Shown piece by piece: positions 27,085 to 36,862 of a stretch of DNA of 64,000 nucleotides; within the stretch, counting starts at the first letter, position 1, and every line of letters starts with the position of its first letter. This stretch comes from an uncultured Pelagibacteraceae bacterium (GTDB lineage: Bacteria; Pseudomonadota; Alphaproteobacteria; Pelagibacterales; Pelagibacteraceae): contig CACFBW010000003.1 of NCBI GenBank assembly GCA_902564565.1, positions 21,530-85,529 on the forward strand. Direction: 5' to 3'. The translations under genes and the position numbers were made by a program. The notes beneath the pieces were generated by a model. That model was not told where the DNA came from. It worked only from the letters and a program-made list of their open reading frames with translations, and searched no databases.

Positions 27085-27846
27085 CTAATTAATCATAATT
27101 ATTGAAATATTTCTACCATAATCATTTTCTTTTTTATGTATAGATCTTCTTGCACTAAAAAAGTTATTTTTTGGATTATAGGTATCCTTATTAATTATAT
27201 CTATTTTATTTAATCCTAAGCTTTTCAATTGGTAGTAAACATACTTATTTAGGCCAAAATATGTTTTATTTTTAATTTTTTTAAAAAAAATTTCATTTTT
27301 TTTACTTTGTTTTAAAAATTTAGTTTTAAAATCCTTCTTAATTTCATAACTTTTTTCAGATATACAGGGTCCAATTGTAGCAATGAGGTTTTTTGATTTA
27401 CTGCCGCTTTTAAATAGAAATTTAATAACTTTTCTGACAATTCCTTTGTAGATACCTTTCCAGCCAGCATGAATGGCTGAAATAATTCTACGATTTTTAT
27501 CATAAATTAACACTGGAACACAGTCGGCTGTCAAAACTCCGATAATAATTTTTTCTTGGTTTGTTATTAGAGCGTCACCTGTAAGTTTTTTTTTGTAATT
27601 TTTGTAATTTTTATTTAAAAAATGAAACTTATTGCTATGAACTTGATTTAATAAAATGAGCCTTTCATAATTAGGAGCAAGTCTTTGACAGGCTGTTTTT
27701 AAATTTTTATTTACATTTTTTTTGTTATCTGATGAGCCTATTCCACAGTTTAAACTTTTATATATTCCTTTGGAATGACCTCCTTTTTTATCAAAGAATC
27801 CATGGCTTATTGTTTTATATTTTGAGAGTTTTTTTGATTTTATCAA
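27085..27846 (-). CDS. pgeF: Peptidoglycan editing factor PgeF (YfiH/DUF152 family)
   Basis: Multicopper-oxidase-like fold protein, in other bacteria a purine nucleoside or cell-wall precursor editing enzyme. The family's metal-site segments are visible: LNQVHSN, GDALIT, ADCVPVLI and HAGWKGIYKGI. The 253 residues fit the family. Its start overlaps the end of the MidA-like gene by 4 bases. Biochemical role differs between reports, so the name reflects family membership. Confidence 0.9.
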   Translation of the reverse strand: MIKSKKLSKYKTISHGFFDKKGGHSKGIYKSLNCGIGSSDNKKNVNKNLKTACQRLAPNYERLILLNQVHSNKFHFLNKNYKNYKKKLTGDALITNQEKIIIGVLTADCVPVLIYDKNRRIISAIHAGWKGIYKGIVRKVIKFLFKSGSKSKNLIATIGPCISEKSYEIKKDFKTKFLKQSKKNEIFFKKIKNKTYFGLNKYVYYQLKSLGLNKIDIINKDTYNPKNNFFSARRSIHKKENDYGRNISIIMIN

Positions 27847-28895
27847 TTTTTAAATCCCATTTTAAATTTTATATTTTTTTTTGATATAAACATAACTTTG
27901 AACAATTTTCCCATTGCATTTTCATCTATTAGTTTCTTTACCCTATAATATATGTTTGCTTTTTCAGAAAAAGGTAGATTTTTTGAAATAATTTCTGCTC
28001 TTTCTAATATACCTAAATCCTGCAAAAATTTTTTTTGACTTGTTATTCCGCTAACTTTTAATCCAAGTTTTGTTACAATTTTTTCAATGAGCTTAAAATT
28101 TATATCATAAGATATATCGGATTTACCAAAATTTTCCAAAACATTGCTTAGCTTATGTTTTGATATAGATTTAAGAGTATTTTTCATTTTTTCATCAGTA
28201 TACCCATAATCTATCATTAATAGACCACCACTTTTGTGTTTGATTATTTTAGAAATAAATTTCAAATACTCTATAGATAACGGTGAATATTCAATGAATT
28301 TTTGCTTATGAGATATTTTAAAACCAATTTTTTTTTCAAATTTTTTTATATTTATTAATTTATCTAAAAATTTTGGCTTATGTGATTTTGAATATTTTAT
28401 GTTTTTTTCATACCATTTATTTTTTTTTTTAACAAACTGTTTTATGGGCAATGCATCAAAAAATTCATTAGCAATAAATATGCTAGGTAAATTAGATAAA
28501 TAACTTAAATCATTTAACCAATTGATATTATAATTTTTCAATTTTTTTTTTTGTATCTTTTTTAAATAAGCACTTTTTTCTAAAATATTGATATTGCAAG
28601 ATTTTTTTATTAATGGAAATTTTTCAAATGTTTTTAATATTTGAAAAATCATTTCTCCGTTACCGGCACCAAGTTCTACAAGATTAAATTTTATTGGAGA
28701 TTTTAATTTTTTCCAGAATAAAATTATCCAAATTGCAATCATTTCAGAAAACAATACAGAAATATTTGGAGATGTAATATAGTCTCCATTTTTTCCAAAT
28801 GGATTAAACTTCATATAATAACCAGACTTTCTATTATACAAAGCTTTGTTAATATATTTGTCTAGGGTAAAGATTTTATTTTTTCTAAGTTGCAT
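27843..28895 (-). CDS. NDUFAF7/MidA-like SAM-dependent methyltransferase
   Basis: Relative of mitochondrial NDUFAF7, which methylates an arginine of a complex I subunit during assembly. The AdoMet-binding LVELGAGNGEM motif is present, as are ITSPNISVLFSEM early on and the FIANEFFDALPI segment. The open frame starts at 28925, but the ATG at 28895 fits the family and reduces the overlap with lgt to 11 bases. About 350 residues. It lies in the lgt-midA-pgeF-prs run conserved in alphaproteobacteria. Confidence 0.88.
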   Translation of the reverse strand: MQLRKNKIFTLDKYINKALYNRKSGYYMKFNPFGKNGDYITSPNISVLFSEMIAIWIILFWKKLKSPIKFNLVELGAGNGEMIFQILKTFEKFPLIKKSCNINILEKSAYLKKIQKKKLKNYNINWLNDLSYLSNLPSIFIANEFFDALPIKQFVKKKNKWYEKNIKYSKSHKPKFLDKLINIKKFEKKIGFKISHKQKFIEYSPLSIEYLKFISKIIKHKSGGLLMIDYGYTDEKMKNTLKSISKHKLSNVLENFGKSDISYDINFKLIEKIVTKLGLKVSGITSQKKFLQDLGILERAEIISKNLPFSEKANIYYRVKKLIDENAMGKLFKVMFISKKNIKFKMGFKN

Positions 28896-29658
28896 TATTT
28901 TTTTTAAAAAACAAATAAATTCCAAAAATAAAGAAAATAATACTTACTAGTTGTCCTAAACTAAGATCAAAAACTATATAACCAATTTGTGGATCAGGAA
29001 CTCTATAAAATTCTGCTAAAAACCTAAATATAGAATAGAATATTAAAAATAATGAAGAAATCACCCCAGTTTTACTAAAAATATTTTTTTTTACCATGTA
29101 GTTTAATAAAATAAACAATATTACACCTTCTAAAATTGCTTCATAAATTTGTGACGGATGTCTTGAAATATTATCTATGGCTAAAAATTTTACAGACCAA
29201 AAAACATCGGTTTCTTTACCGTAAAGCTCTGAATTAATAAAATTTGCTATTCTGCCAAAAAAAATTCCTATAGGAGCGGTTAAAGAAATTAAATCCAAAA
29301 ATATATAGGTGTCTATTTTATGTTTTTTGCTAAACAATAAGGTTGCAATAATTACTCCTATTAAACCTCCATGAAAAGACATTCCACCATTCCAAATCAT
29401 AAAAATTTCAGAAATATTTTCCAAGTAATATTTTAAGTTATAGATTAATATATAACCTAATCTTCCACCTATAATAATTCCAAATATTATGTATGCTATT
29501 AAATCATCAAATAAATTAAGAATTTTTTTGTCTTTTATTAATTTTTTTTTGCAGTAAATCCAACCTAAAACAATTCCCAAAATATAAGCAATTGAATACC
29601 ACTTAATTTCTAAAGAAAGAAAATTAAATGCAACGGGGTCAAAATTGTTTATAAACAT
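28885..29658 (-). CDS. lgt: Prolipoprotein diacylglyceryl transferase
   Basis: Attaches diacylglycerol to the lipobox cysteine of prolipoproteins, an essential first step of lipoprotein maturation. The 257-residue multi-pass membrane protein (about seven helices) has the family signature GRIANFINSELYG, the HGGLIG segment, and RHPSQIYEA. It is first in the minus-strand run that continues to ychF. About 45 bases separate it from the divergent ubiK. Confidence 0.96.
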   Translation of the reverse strand: MFINNFDPVAFNFLSLEIKWYSIAYILGIVLGWIYCKKKLIKDKKILNLFDDLIAYIIFGIIIGGRLGYILIYNLKYYLENISEIFMIWNGGMSFHGGLIGVIIATLLFSKKHKIDTYIFLDLISLTAPIGIFFGRIANFINSELYGKETDVFWSVKFLAIDNISRHPSQIYEAILEGVILFILLNYMVKKNIFSKTGVISSLFLIFYSIFRFLAEFYRVPDPQIGYIVFDLSLGQLVSIIFFIFGIYLFFKKNNAT

Positions 29659-29703
29659 TTTAATTATATAAATTTAGAGTATATTAGTTTTTTAAAGGAA
29701 TGT

Positions 29704-29955
29704 ATGTCAAAATCAAAATTTGTAATTGATAAATTAGCTAAATTATTTGAACAAGGACTTGTATCCTACAAAGATTTAAGCTCTGAAATTTTGAATATTT
29801 TAAGATCAAAAAGAGACGAAATAATTTTTAAGATGAAAATAACTAGCAAAGAAGAAACAGAAGTACAAAATCGAAGAATTGAAAATTTAGAAAGAAAAAT
29901 GGAAAAAATAGAAAAAGTTATTAAAAAAAAACCTAAAAGGGCAAAAAAATTTTAA
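29704..29955 (+). CDS. ubiK: UbiK-like accessory factor (BMFP/YqiC family)
   Basis: Small protein linked to ubiquinone synthesis and membrane association. The 83 residues have an N-terminal helical region and a C-terminal coiled coil (about 45-75) ending in a Lys-rich tail, the typical layout of this family. It stands alone on the plus strand, and its 3' end overlaps the convergent histidine kinase gene by 23 bases. Assignment is from length and pattern, since sequence conservation is low. Confidence 0.78.
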   Translation: MSKSKFVIDKLAKLFEQGLVSYKDLSSEILNILRSKRDEIIFKMKITSKEETEVQNRRIENLERKMEKIEKVIKKKPKRAKKF

Positions 29956-31246
29956 CTCTTAGTCCTTTAATTGGAGATGTGTCTAACATAATATTTCCAC
30001 CATGCGACCTAATTATATCTGATGCAATTGATAAACCAAGGCCAACACTTGATTTTGCATCTCCACGACTTTTATTTATTTTGTAAAATGGCTTAAATAC
30101 ATTTTCATATTCTTTTTTATCTATTCCTGGTCCATCATCGTCTATAGTTATAATATTATGGTTATTACTTTTAGATAGCTGGACATGAACCTTATTTGCA
30201 TATTTAATACTATTTTCAATTAAATTATTTATACATCTTGTTATTAAGTTTTTCCTTCCATCCATAAATATATTTTCAGTTATTTCAGAAGTTATGTTTT
30301 GGCTTTCATATTTTCTAATAATATTAATTATTAAATTAGCTAGATTAAACTTTTCACTCTTTTCTAAAGAACGAGAACTTGCAAATTGCAAATATTCATT
30401 AAGCATTTTTTCCATTTCTTGAACATCTTCCGATAATTTTTTTGAGATTTCTTTATCTTTTATAAATGTTAGTTGTAATTTTATTCTTGTTAAAGGAGTC
30501 CTAAGGTCATGGCTAATTCCAGATAACATTTCTGATCTTTGATTTAAATGTTTTAATATTCTTTTTCTCATTTTGTCAAATTCGTATCCTGCTTGCCTAA
30601 TTTCTAAAGCGCCAGATGGCCTAAATTCATCAACATCTTCTCCTCTACCAAATTTTGCAGATGCTTTAGCTAAGTTAATAATAGGTCTAGTTTGGTTTTT
30701 TAAAAATATTAATGCAATTATAATTAATAAAAATGCTGGCAGAGTGATCCATAAACCAAAAATTCTTGCTGAAGTGTTTGTCACTCTATCTTTAGGAACA
30801 GTGAATTGAAAATATCCATCCAAATATTTTATTTTTAAATTAATTAATTCTTGCATGGAGGTTGTATCAAACCAATAATCACTAAAGTGAGATTTAAGTT
30901 CTCTTCTTAAAGTTCTGTCCATTGGACTAAACCATCTTTCTTGATCATCTTTTGGTAAAATTTTGTTAACAACATATTTAACTTTTAAATTATGTGCATT
31001 TGAAAAAAGTTTTGTTAGTGAATCTTTATTATATTGTTCATTATCATATGCATCTATAAAAAATTTAATTTCACCAACAAGTGCCCTTGTCATTCCTTTG
31101 TTAGTTTTAATCCATAGACTGTCAAAAAAAACCACAGAAATAATTATTTGCAAAATAATAATTGGAGTGGCAACTATAAGTAATGCTCTATAAAATAATT
31201 GTTTAGGTAGTAGATTTTTTATAAATTTATTCAATCCATAAAACAT
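29933..31246 (-). CDS. EnvZ-like sensor histidine kinase
   Basis: Membrane sensor kinase that likely phosphorylates the response regulator encoded just upstream. The 437 residues include a first membrane helix (about 20-42), a periplasmic domain (about 43-165), a second helix (about 167-188), and a HAMP region. The H-box ISHDLRTPLTR holds the phosphorylated His. Later elements are the N-box NLIENSIKYA, G1 DDDGPGID and G2 VGLGLS. The start overlaps the response regulator gene by 20 bases. The signal sensed is unknown. Confidence 0.93.
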   Translation of the reverse strand: MFYGLNKFIKNLLPKQLFYRALLIVATPIIILQIIISVVFFDSLWIKTNKGMTRALVGEIKFFIDAYDNEQYNKDSLTKLFSNAHNLKVKYVVNKILPKDDQERWFSPMDRTLRRELKSHFSDYWFDTTSMQELINLKIKYLDGYFQFTVPKDRVTNTSARIFGLWITLPAFLLIIIALIFLKNQTRPIINLAKASAKFGRGEDVDEFRPSGALEIRQAGYEFDKMRKRILKHLNQRSEMLSGISHDLRTPLTRIKLQLTFIKDKEISKKLSEDVQEMEKMLNEYLQFASSRSLEKSEKFNLANLIINIIRKYESQNITSEITENIFMDGRKNLITRCINNLIENSIKYANKVHVQLSKSNNHNIITIDDDGPGIDKKEYENVFKPFYKINKSRGDAKSSVGLGLSIASDIIRSHGGNIMLDTSPIKGLRVKIFLPF

Positions 31247-31904
31247 AACCGGCTCCCCTTATTGTTTGAAGATATTTTGGATTTTTTGGATCAATTTCAA
31301 TTTTTTTTCTAAGTCTTGTTATTATTACATCTACTGATCTTTCTTTGTGAATATCAATTAAGTTACCGATGGACTCTCTAGAAAATGTTTCACCAGGAGC
31401 GTTAATCATTTTTTCAAGAATAATTTTTTCAGTGTTGTTTATTTTAAACTCATTATTATTTTTAATAATTATTAATTTGTTTAGATCAATTTTAATATTA
31501 TCAAATTCAATAAATCTTTTTTGATTTTTATTTTTTGTTTTATTTAAAATATTTTTTATTCTTAATATGAGTTCTTTTGGTTCAAATGGTTTAGGTAGAT
31601 AGTCATCAGCGCCCACTTCCAAGCCTTCAACTCTTTCTTCAGCCTCACCCCTGGCTGTTAATAAAATAATTGGAGTATTAATTTTTTCTTTATTTTCCAT
31701 TGTGAATTCTAACCCGCTTTTGCCTGGCATCATTACATCTAAAACAATTAAATCAAATTTTATTATAGTGATTTTTTCTTTAGCGTCCTCAGCGTTATTT
31801 GCAGTTGTAACTAAATAATTATTTTCATTTAAATACTGTTTAACTAAGTTTCTTATTCCTTCATCGTCATCAACAACTAATATATGTGCATTAAATTTAT
31901 TCAT
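31227..31904 (-). CDS. OmpR-type response regulator (PetR-like)
   Basis: Two-component DNA-binding regulator. Its receiver domain has DDD near 12-14, the phospho-acceptor Asp56 in LDVMMPG, and the conserved Lys in PKPFEP. The C-terminal winged helix (about 130-225) ends in GAGYVLW. It overlaps marR by 8 bases and the kinase by 20. A MarR regulator next to an OmpR regulator recalls petP-petR of other alphaproteobacteria, which affect cytochrome bc1; this identity is inferred. Confidence 0.93.
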   Translation of the reverse strand: MNKFNAHILVVDDDEGIRNLVKQYLNENNYLVTTANNAEDAKEKITIIKFDLIVLDVMMPGKSGLEFTMENKEKINTPIILLTARGEAEERVEGLEVGADDYLPKPFEPKELILRIKNILNKTKNKNQKRFIEFDNIKIDLNKLIIIKNNNEFKINNTEKIILEKMINAPGETFSRESIGNLIDIHKERSVDVIITRLRKKIEIDPKNPKYLQTIRGAGYVLWIE

Positions 31905-32331
31905 TAATTATTTTTTTTAAAACATTATCAAAAAACAAAACCTCTTCTGATTTAGAATTTAAGAACGCTTTATAAATTCTTTTTTTTTGCACAGAAAATA
32001 TTTCATTAAAAAGCTTTTGTCCTTTTTCATTAAAAACATGTTTTAATCTACTGTCTTTTTTATCTTTTTCAAAAGAAATTACACCAAGTTTAATTAAATC
32101 TTTTAAAATTCTATTTAAACTTTGTTTGGTAACTTTGAGTTTTTTTAAGAGTTCTGAAACTGTAATCCCTTCATATATCGACAGCAGGTGGATAACCTTA
32201 TGATGAGCTATTCCTATTGAATGCTTTTCTAAAATTTTCTTAGCGTCAGCGAAAGACTCTCTGTAACCCATAAACAGTTTTTCAACGAATCCTTTCAATT
32301 GTTCGTCTTTTAAATATAAAAGTTCTTTCAT
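31897..32331 (-). CDS. MarR-family transcriptional regulator (PetP-like)
   Basis: Winged-helix repressor-type protein (144 residues). The recognition helix region reads VTKQSLNRILKDL, followed by a wing with KKDSRLKHV, as in the MarR family. It leads the three-gene regulatory operon with the response regulator and kinase, and is divergent from ilvE with 66 bases between starts. A pairing of MarR and OmpR regulators is also found in the petP-petR genes. Confidence 0.9.
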   Translation of the reverse strand: MKELLYLKDEQLKGFVEKLFMGYRESFADAKKILEKHSIGIAHHKVIHLLSIYEGITVSELLKKLKVTKQSLNRILKDLIKLGVISFEKDKKDSRLKHVFNEKGQKLFNEIFSVQKKRIYKAFLNSKSEEVLFFDNVLKKIINE

Positions 32332-32346
32332 AATTGGTAAGTTATA

Positions 32347-32375
32347 TTGACATATTATAGATACAAAGATATTTT
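32347..32375 (+). promoter_or_regulatory. Probable ilvE promoter
   Basis: A consensus -35 box TTGACA (32347-32352) and a -10-like TATTTT (32370-32375) are separated by 17 bases, 23 bases before the ilvE ATG. The box sits in a partly symmetrical AT-rich stretch between ilvE and the divergent marR, so MarR binding here is possible. Confidence 0.55.
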
Positions 32376-32397
32376 TTTATAAAAATTAAAATCTTTA

Positions 32398-33279
32398 ATG
32401 ATACCTTACGATAAAAGATCAGGTAAAATCTGGTACAACAACAACCTAGTTGATTGGGGTGATGTTAAGCTTCATGTTTTAAGTCACGGATTACACTACG
32501 CAAGTTGCGTCTTTGAAGGAGAACGGGTTTATGATGGAACTATTTTTAAACTAGAAGAACATACATCAAGATTTTTTCACTCAGCAAAGAGAATGGGATT
32601 TAAAATACCTTACTCTGAGAGCGAAATAAATAGTGCCTGCAATAAAATTATTTCAGTTCAAAATGTTCAAAATGGTTATGTAAGACCAGTTGCATGGAGA
32701 GGCAGTGAGATGATGGCTATATCTGCTCAACAGACAAAAATTCATGTAGCAATAGCAACATGGGAATGGGGATCTTATTTTGATCCTAAACTTAAAGTTG
32801 AAGGCATTAAACTAAATATTTCAAAATGGAGAAGACCTGCACCAAACACAATTCCTTGGGACACTAAAGCTTCAGGTCTTTATATGATTTGCACTTTATC
32901 TAAGCACGAAGCAGAACAACAAGGATATACCGATTCGCTTATGTTAGATCACGAAGGCAATGTTGCAGAAGCCACAGGAGCCAATGTTTTTTTTAAAGAC
33001 AATGAAGGAAATTTACACACACCTACGCCAGACTCTTTTTTGGACGGCATAACGAGAAGAACAGTAATTGAAATTGCTAAATCAAAAAAAATAAAGGTTG
33101 TTGAAAGAAAAATATCACCAGATGAATTAAGTAAATTTGTTGGATGTTTTCTAACAGGAACGGCTGCCGAAGTGACTCCAGTTTCATGTATTGATAAATT
33201 TAAATTTAAAGTTTGTAATACAATTTTGGATTTAAATGAAAGTTATCAAGCCTTGGTTAGAAAAAAGAAGGCAGCTTAA
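32398..33279 (+). CDS. ilvE: Branched-chain amino acid aminotransferase
   Basis: PLP-dependent class IV aminotransferase for leucine, isoleucine and valine. The 293 residues include the PLP lysine at about 157 in PWDTKASG and the class IV motif around DHEGNVAEATGANVF. The final part contains LTGTAAEVTPV, which helps bind the cofactor phosphate. It is a single-gene unit. The stop overlaps that of pgsA by 4 bases. The neighbouring MarR/two-component genes may or may not regulate it. Confidence 0.96.
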   Translation: MIPYDKRSGKIWYNNNLVDWGDVKLHVLSHGLHYASCVFEGERVYDGTIFKLEEHTSRFFHSAKRMGFKIPYSESEINSACNKIISVQNVQNGYVRPVAWRGSEMMAISAQQTKIHVAIATWEWGSYFDPKLKVEGIKLNISKWRRPAPNTIPWDTKASGLYMICTLSKHEAEQQGYTDSLMLDHEGNVAEATGANVFFKDNEGNLHTPTPDSFLDGITRRTVIEIAKSKKIKVVERKISPDELSKFVGCFLTGTAAEVTPVSCIDKFKFKVCNTILDLNESYQALVRKKKAA

Positions 33280-33860
33280 TTTTTATTGTCTTCAGATATT
33301 GCGTGATCTATTCCTTTTCTTATATACTCATAGCCTGTGTATAAAGTTAAAAACGCAGAAAACCATAATAAAATTATTCCTATAGTTTGAGCATCATAGT
33401 CTTGGAAGTTTATTATTTTTTTTCCAGTTTCTCCCGTTAATAAAATTGCAATAGAAAACATTTGCAAAAAAGTTTTTAATTTAGCTAAGTTTGAAACTGG
33501 CAGTTTAATCTGTCCTTTAGCTAAAAATTCTCTTAAGCCTGATATTAAAATTTCTCTTGTTAAAATTATTATAGCTGCTATGACCTCAAAGTTTTTTATT
33601 GTTCCATTCATTACCAGCAGTATAAGTGCGGCAGCAACAATTATTTTATCAGCTATTGGATCTAAAAGTTCACCAAGCCTAGACTCTTCTTTAAACATTC
33701 TTGCCAATAACCCATCAAGAAAATCAGTAAATGAAGCCGCAATAAAAAGAGCAAAAGGAATTACATCTCCATAAAATCCGGGGAGATAAAAAGAAAAAAC
33801 AAAAATAGGCACAATTATTATTCTGCCTATAGTTAAGATATTTGGTATTTTTATTTTCAT
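33276..33860 (-). CDS. pgsA: CDP-diacylglycerol-glycerol-3-phosphate 3-phosphatidyltransferase
   Basis: Makes phosphatidylglycerol phosphate at the inner membrane. The 194-residue multi-pass protein has the CDP-alcohol phosphotransferase motif with all acidic residues: DGLLAR followed by GELLDPIADK. It follows uvrC after 2 bases; uvrC-pgsA adjacency is widespread. It overlaps the ilvE stop by 4 bases. Confidence 0.95.
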   Translation of the reverse strand: MKIKIPNILTIGRIIIVPIFVFSFYLPGFYGDVIPFALFIAASFTDFLDGLLARMFKEESRLGELLDPIADKIIVAAALILLVMNGTIKNFEVIAAIIILTREILISGLREFLAKGQIKLPVSNLAKLKTFLQMFSIAILLTGETGKKIINFQDYDAQTIGIILLWFSAFLTLYTGYEYIRKGIDHAISEDNKN

Positions 33861-33862
33861 GT

Positions 33863-35698
33863 TTATTCGTGAAAAAAGTTATATATCTTTTTTGCAACTT
33901 TTTCCTCAACTCCCTCAACAGACTTAATTTCATCTAGGCTTGCAGATTCTACAGCTCGAGCCGAGCCAAAGTGATTTAGTATGGCTCTTTTTCTTATAGA
34001 TCCAATTCCACTAATTTGATCCAAAAGAGATCTGCTTATTGTTTTTTTTCTTTTTGTTCTATGAGCACTTATGGCAAATCTATGGGCCTCGTCTCTTAAT
34101 CTTTGTAAAAAAAAGAGCGCAGGATCATTTTTAGAAAATTTAATTTTTTTACCATTATGAAAGAATGTTTCATCCCCTTTATTTCTAAATTTCCCTTTTG
34201 AGATAGCTATCATTGGTAAATCTTGCAATCCAAACTCATTTAATACTTCTTTAGCAGCCGAGTACTGTCCTTTTCCACCATCAATTAAAAGTAAATCAGG
34301 GAGGCTTAAATGGTTAGCCTTCTCAAGCAAAGCTCTTTTAAATCTTCTGCTTAAAACTTCTTTAATCATAGCGTAGTCATCTTGTTCTGCACCTTTTGAT
34401 TTTATGTCAAATTTTCTATATCTTTTTTTTATAAAACCTTCTTCACCAAAAGTGATCATAGCTCCAACACTATTTGTTCCTTGCATATGGCTGTTATCAT
34501 AAACCTCAACTAAGCCAATGTTATTTTTAATATTAAATTTTTTATTTATTGATTCAAATAAATTTTTATTATTATTTGCTTCATAAAGTTTTCTATCCAA
34601 AGCTTCCTTTGCATTTTTTTCGGCAAGAGAAACAACATTAGTTCTGGATCCTTTTTTTGTAATTGCAATTGAGATAGTTTTATTCTCTTTTGAACTTAAT
34701 GTTTTTTCAATTAATTTTTTATCATTTACTTCATGATTTAAGATAACTAATTTTGGAACATTTTTATTTTCATAAAATTGCATTATAAATGAAGACATTA
34801 TTTCAGAAATATTTTGCTCAGGGTCATGTTTAGGAAAATACGATTGATTTCCCCAATTTTGTTTGGATCTATAGAAAAATACTTGGATGCAAGTTTTTCC
34901 AGATTCCTTATATCCTGCTATTACATCAGCATCTACTAGGTTGGCTTCATTAATTTTTTGAGAAGATTGAATTATATTTAATGATTTAATTCTATCTCTA
35001 AGAATTGAAGCTTTTTCAAAATCTAGCTTTTCACTTGCATCTTCCATTTGTTGCGATAAATTTTTTTGAATTTCTCTTGATTTTCCAGATACAAATTTTA
35101 TCACATCTTTAACTGAATTTTTGTACTCAAGCTCATCAACATATCCTACGCATGGTGCAGAACATCTTTTAATTTGGTATAAAATACATGGACGTTTTCT
35201 ATTTTTAAATGTGGAGTCATCACAGACTCTGATTTGAAATATTTTTTGTATCATTTTTATTGTCCAATTTGCAGAACCAGTAGATGCAAATGGACCAAAA
35301 TAAAAACCGTCCTTATCTTTTTTTCCCCTATGCTTAATTACTTGAGGCCATTTATCTTTGCTTCCAATGTATATGAATGGAAATGATTTATCGTCTTTAA
35401 GTAAAATATTAAACTTTGGTCTAAATTTTTTTATTAAATTTGCTTCTAAAAGTAAAGCTTCACTTTCATTGGAAGTTGTTGTGATATCTATTTTATGCGT
35501 TTGTGCCAACATTCTTTCCGTTCTAATAATATGGTTCTTTTCAGAAATATAACTCTTAAGTCTGTTGGGTAGGTTTTTTGCTTTTCCAACATAATGAACA
35601 TCACCTTTATGATTTATCATTCTATAAACTCCAGGACTTTTAGGTATTAGCGAGAGTTCTTTTTTTATTACTTCTTTTCCAAGATCAGAGCTTTTCAT
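33863..35698 (-). CDS. uvrC: Excinuclease ABC subunit C
   Basis: Makes both incisions in nucleotide excision repair. The N-terminal GIY-YIG nuclease domain is present (SPGVYRM, then [13 protein letters not shown]). A UVR motif near the middle ([12 protein letters not shown]) binds UvrB. The C-terminal RNase H-like nuclease region has VYDNSHMQG, and helix-hairpin-helix motifs end the protein. The frame extends to 35728, but the ATG at 35698 limits overlap with folB and fits the family, giving about 611 residues. It lies in one operon-like run with uvrB. Confidence 0.95.
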   Translation of the reverse strand: MKSSDLGKEVIKKELSLIPKSPGVYRMINHKGDVHYVGKAKNLPNRLKSYISEKNHIIRTERMLAQTHKIDITTTSNESEALLLEANLIKKFRPKFNILLKDDKSFPFIYIGSKDKWPQVIKHRGKKDKDGFYFGPFASTGSANWTIKMIQKIFQIRVCDDSTFKNRKRPCILYQIKRCSAPCVGYVDELEYKNSVKDVIKFVSGKSREIQKNLSQQMEDASEKLDFEKASILRDRIKSLNIIQSSQKINEANLVDADVIAGYKESGKTCIQVFFYRSKQNWGNQSYFPKHDPEQNISEIMSSFIMQFYENKNVPKLVILNHEVNDKKLIEKTLSSKENKTISIAITKKGSRTNVVSLAEKNAKEALDRKLYEANNNKNLFESINKKFNIKNNIGLVEVYDNSHMQGTNSVGAMITFGEEGFIKKRYRKFDIKSKGAEQDDYAMIKEVLSRRFKRALLEKANHLSLPDLLLIDGGKGQYSAAKEVLNEFGLQDLPMIAISKGKFRNKGDETFFHNGKKIKFSKNDPALFFLQRLRDEAHRFAISAHRTKRKKTISRSLLDQISGIGSIRKRAILNHFGSARAVESASLDEIKSVEGVEEKVAKKIYNFFHE

Positions 35699-36110
35699 AG
35701 CTTCTTCTTTTAGAAATTTGTATGCCAACTGATGAACAGTTTTCCATAATTTCTAGTTTTTCTATTTGAAGATTTATTTTATCAATTCTTTTATCCTTAA
35801 ACAGTTCATCAAAAACATCTTCGGCCAATGTTTCAAGAAAGTTATAATGCTTATTTTTTACTAGTTTCTTAATTAACTTTACAATTTTTGCGTAATTAAC
35901 AATTGATTTAATATCTTTATCGTTTGAGGGTTTTTTATCTTCATAGTTAACTTCAAGAGTAAATTTTACTTTTTGAGTCTTTTCTTTTTCAAAATTGTAA
36001 TAACCAAGCTTTAAATTTAATAATAAATCTTTAATTAAAACTTTTTTTTCGTAATTAAATAAACTCTTATTTTTATCTATCTTAACTATTTTAAGGTTAT
36101 TTTTTTTCAT
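35685..36110 (-). CDS. folB: Dihydroneopterin aldolase family protein (FolB)
   Basis: Folate-pathway enzyme that cleaves 7,8-dihydroneopterin. The 141 residues show the tunnelling-fold pattern with [19 protein letters not shown] near the N-terminus and [15 protein letters not shown] in the middle, and a C-terminal strand with a Lys next to hydrophobic residues. It overlaps the SDR gene by 4 bases and the uvrC start by 14 bases. It is diverged, so dihydroneopterin triphosphate epimerase activity is a possible alternative. Confidence 0.82.
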   Translation of the reverse strand: MKKNNLKIVKIDKNKSLFNYEKKVLIKDLLLNLKLGYYNFEKEKTQKVKFTLEVNYEDKKPSNDKDIKSIVNYAKIVKLIKKLVKNKHYNFLETLAEDVFDELFKDKRIDKINLQIEKLEIMENCSSVGIQISKRRSYEKL

Positions 36111-36862
36111 TCTTTAGTTCCTATGATATCAGGTGTTTGCCAATTTAAATTTTGTCCACTATCAACAGCAAGGACTTGTCCAGTAATTGATCTGTTTTTA
36201 ATAAAAAAGTCAACTGCATTACAAATTTCCGATACATTAACTTGTCTTTTTAAGGGTGTGGCTAAATATTGTTTTTGAAAATGTTTTTCACTTTGTCGTT
36301 TATTTTTAAGAGTTGGCCCTGGGGCAATCCCATTTACTCTTATTCTTGGAGCTAGGCTTATAGCGCTAGTTTTGGTCATAGTGTAGAGGCCCGTCTTACT
36401 TATTGTGTATGAGAAAAAAAATGGTGTTAATTTAAAAACTCTTTGGTCAATAATATTAATAATATTGTTATTTTCACCTCTAATATTTTTTGAAAATTCT
36501 TTTGATAGTAATGCGGGTGCCCTTAAATTTGTCGTTAAATGACGCCCCCAGCTATCGGTAGTAAAATTTTCTAATTTATCATTTTCAAACAATGAAGCAT
36601 TATTTATTAAACAATCAAAATATTTTAATTTTTTTTTGCAAAATTTAACTATTTTTTTTAAATCAGTTTCTTTGCTTAGATCTCCCTTGATCAAGTATAT
36701 TATTGTTGAATTTTTTGATAATTTTTTTTTTAGATTTTCAGCATTTGATTTTGATTTATTATAATGAACTACTATCTCAACTCCAGGGCCAGACAATTTA
36801 TTTGCAATGGCTGCACCAATTCTAGTAGCGCCACCTGTTATAATTATTTTTTTTGCTTTCAC
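36107..36862 (-). CDS. SDR oxidoreductase, pteridine-reductase (FolM) like
   Basis: NADP-dependent short-chain dehydrogenase of 251 residues. The cofactor motif TGGATRIG (9-16) has Arg where pteridine reductases have it, followed by HYNKS. Other SDR marks are NNAS, the catalytic Tyr-x3-Lys in YTISK, and APGPTL. The C-terminus reads DSGQNLNW. This set matches FolM/PTR1-type enzymes that reduce dihydropterins, and its coupling to folB (4-base overlap) supports a folate or pterin role. A different SDR activity cannot be excluded. Confidence 0.82.
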   Translation of the reverse strand: MKAKKIIITGGATRIGAAIANKLSGPGVEIVVHYNKSKSNAENLKKKLSKNSTIIYLIKGDLSKETDLKKIVKFCKKKLKYFDCLINNASLFENDKLENFTTDSWGRHLTTNLRAPALLSKEFSKNIRGENNNIINIIDQRVFKLTPFFFSYTISKTGLYTMTKTSAISLAPRIRVNGIAPGPTLKNKRQSEKHFQKQYLATPLKRQVNVSEICNAVDFFIKNRSITGQVLAVDSGQNLNWQTPDIIGTKE

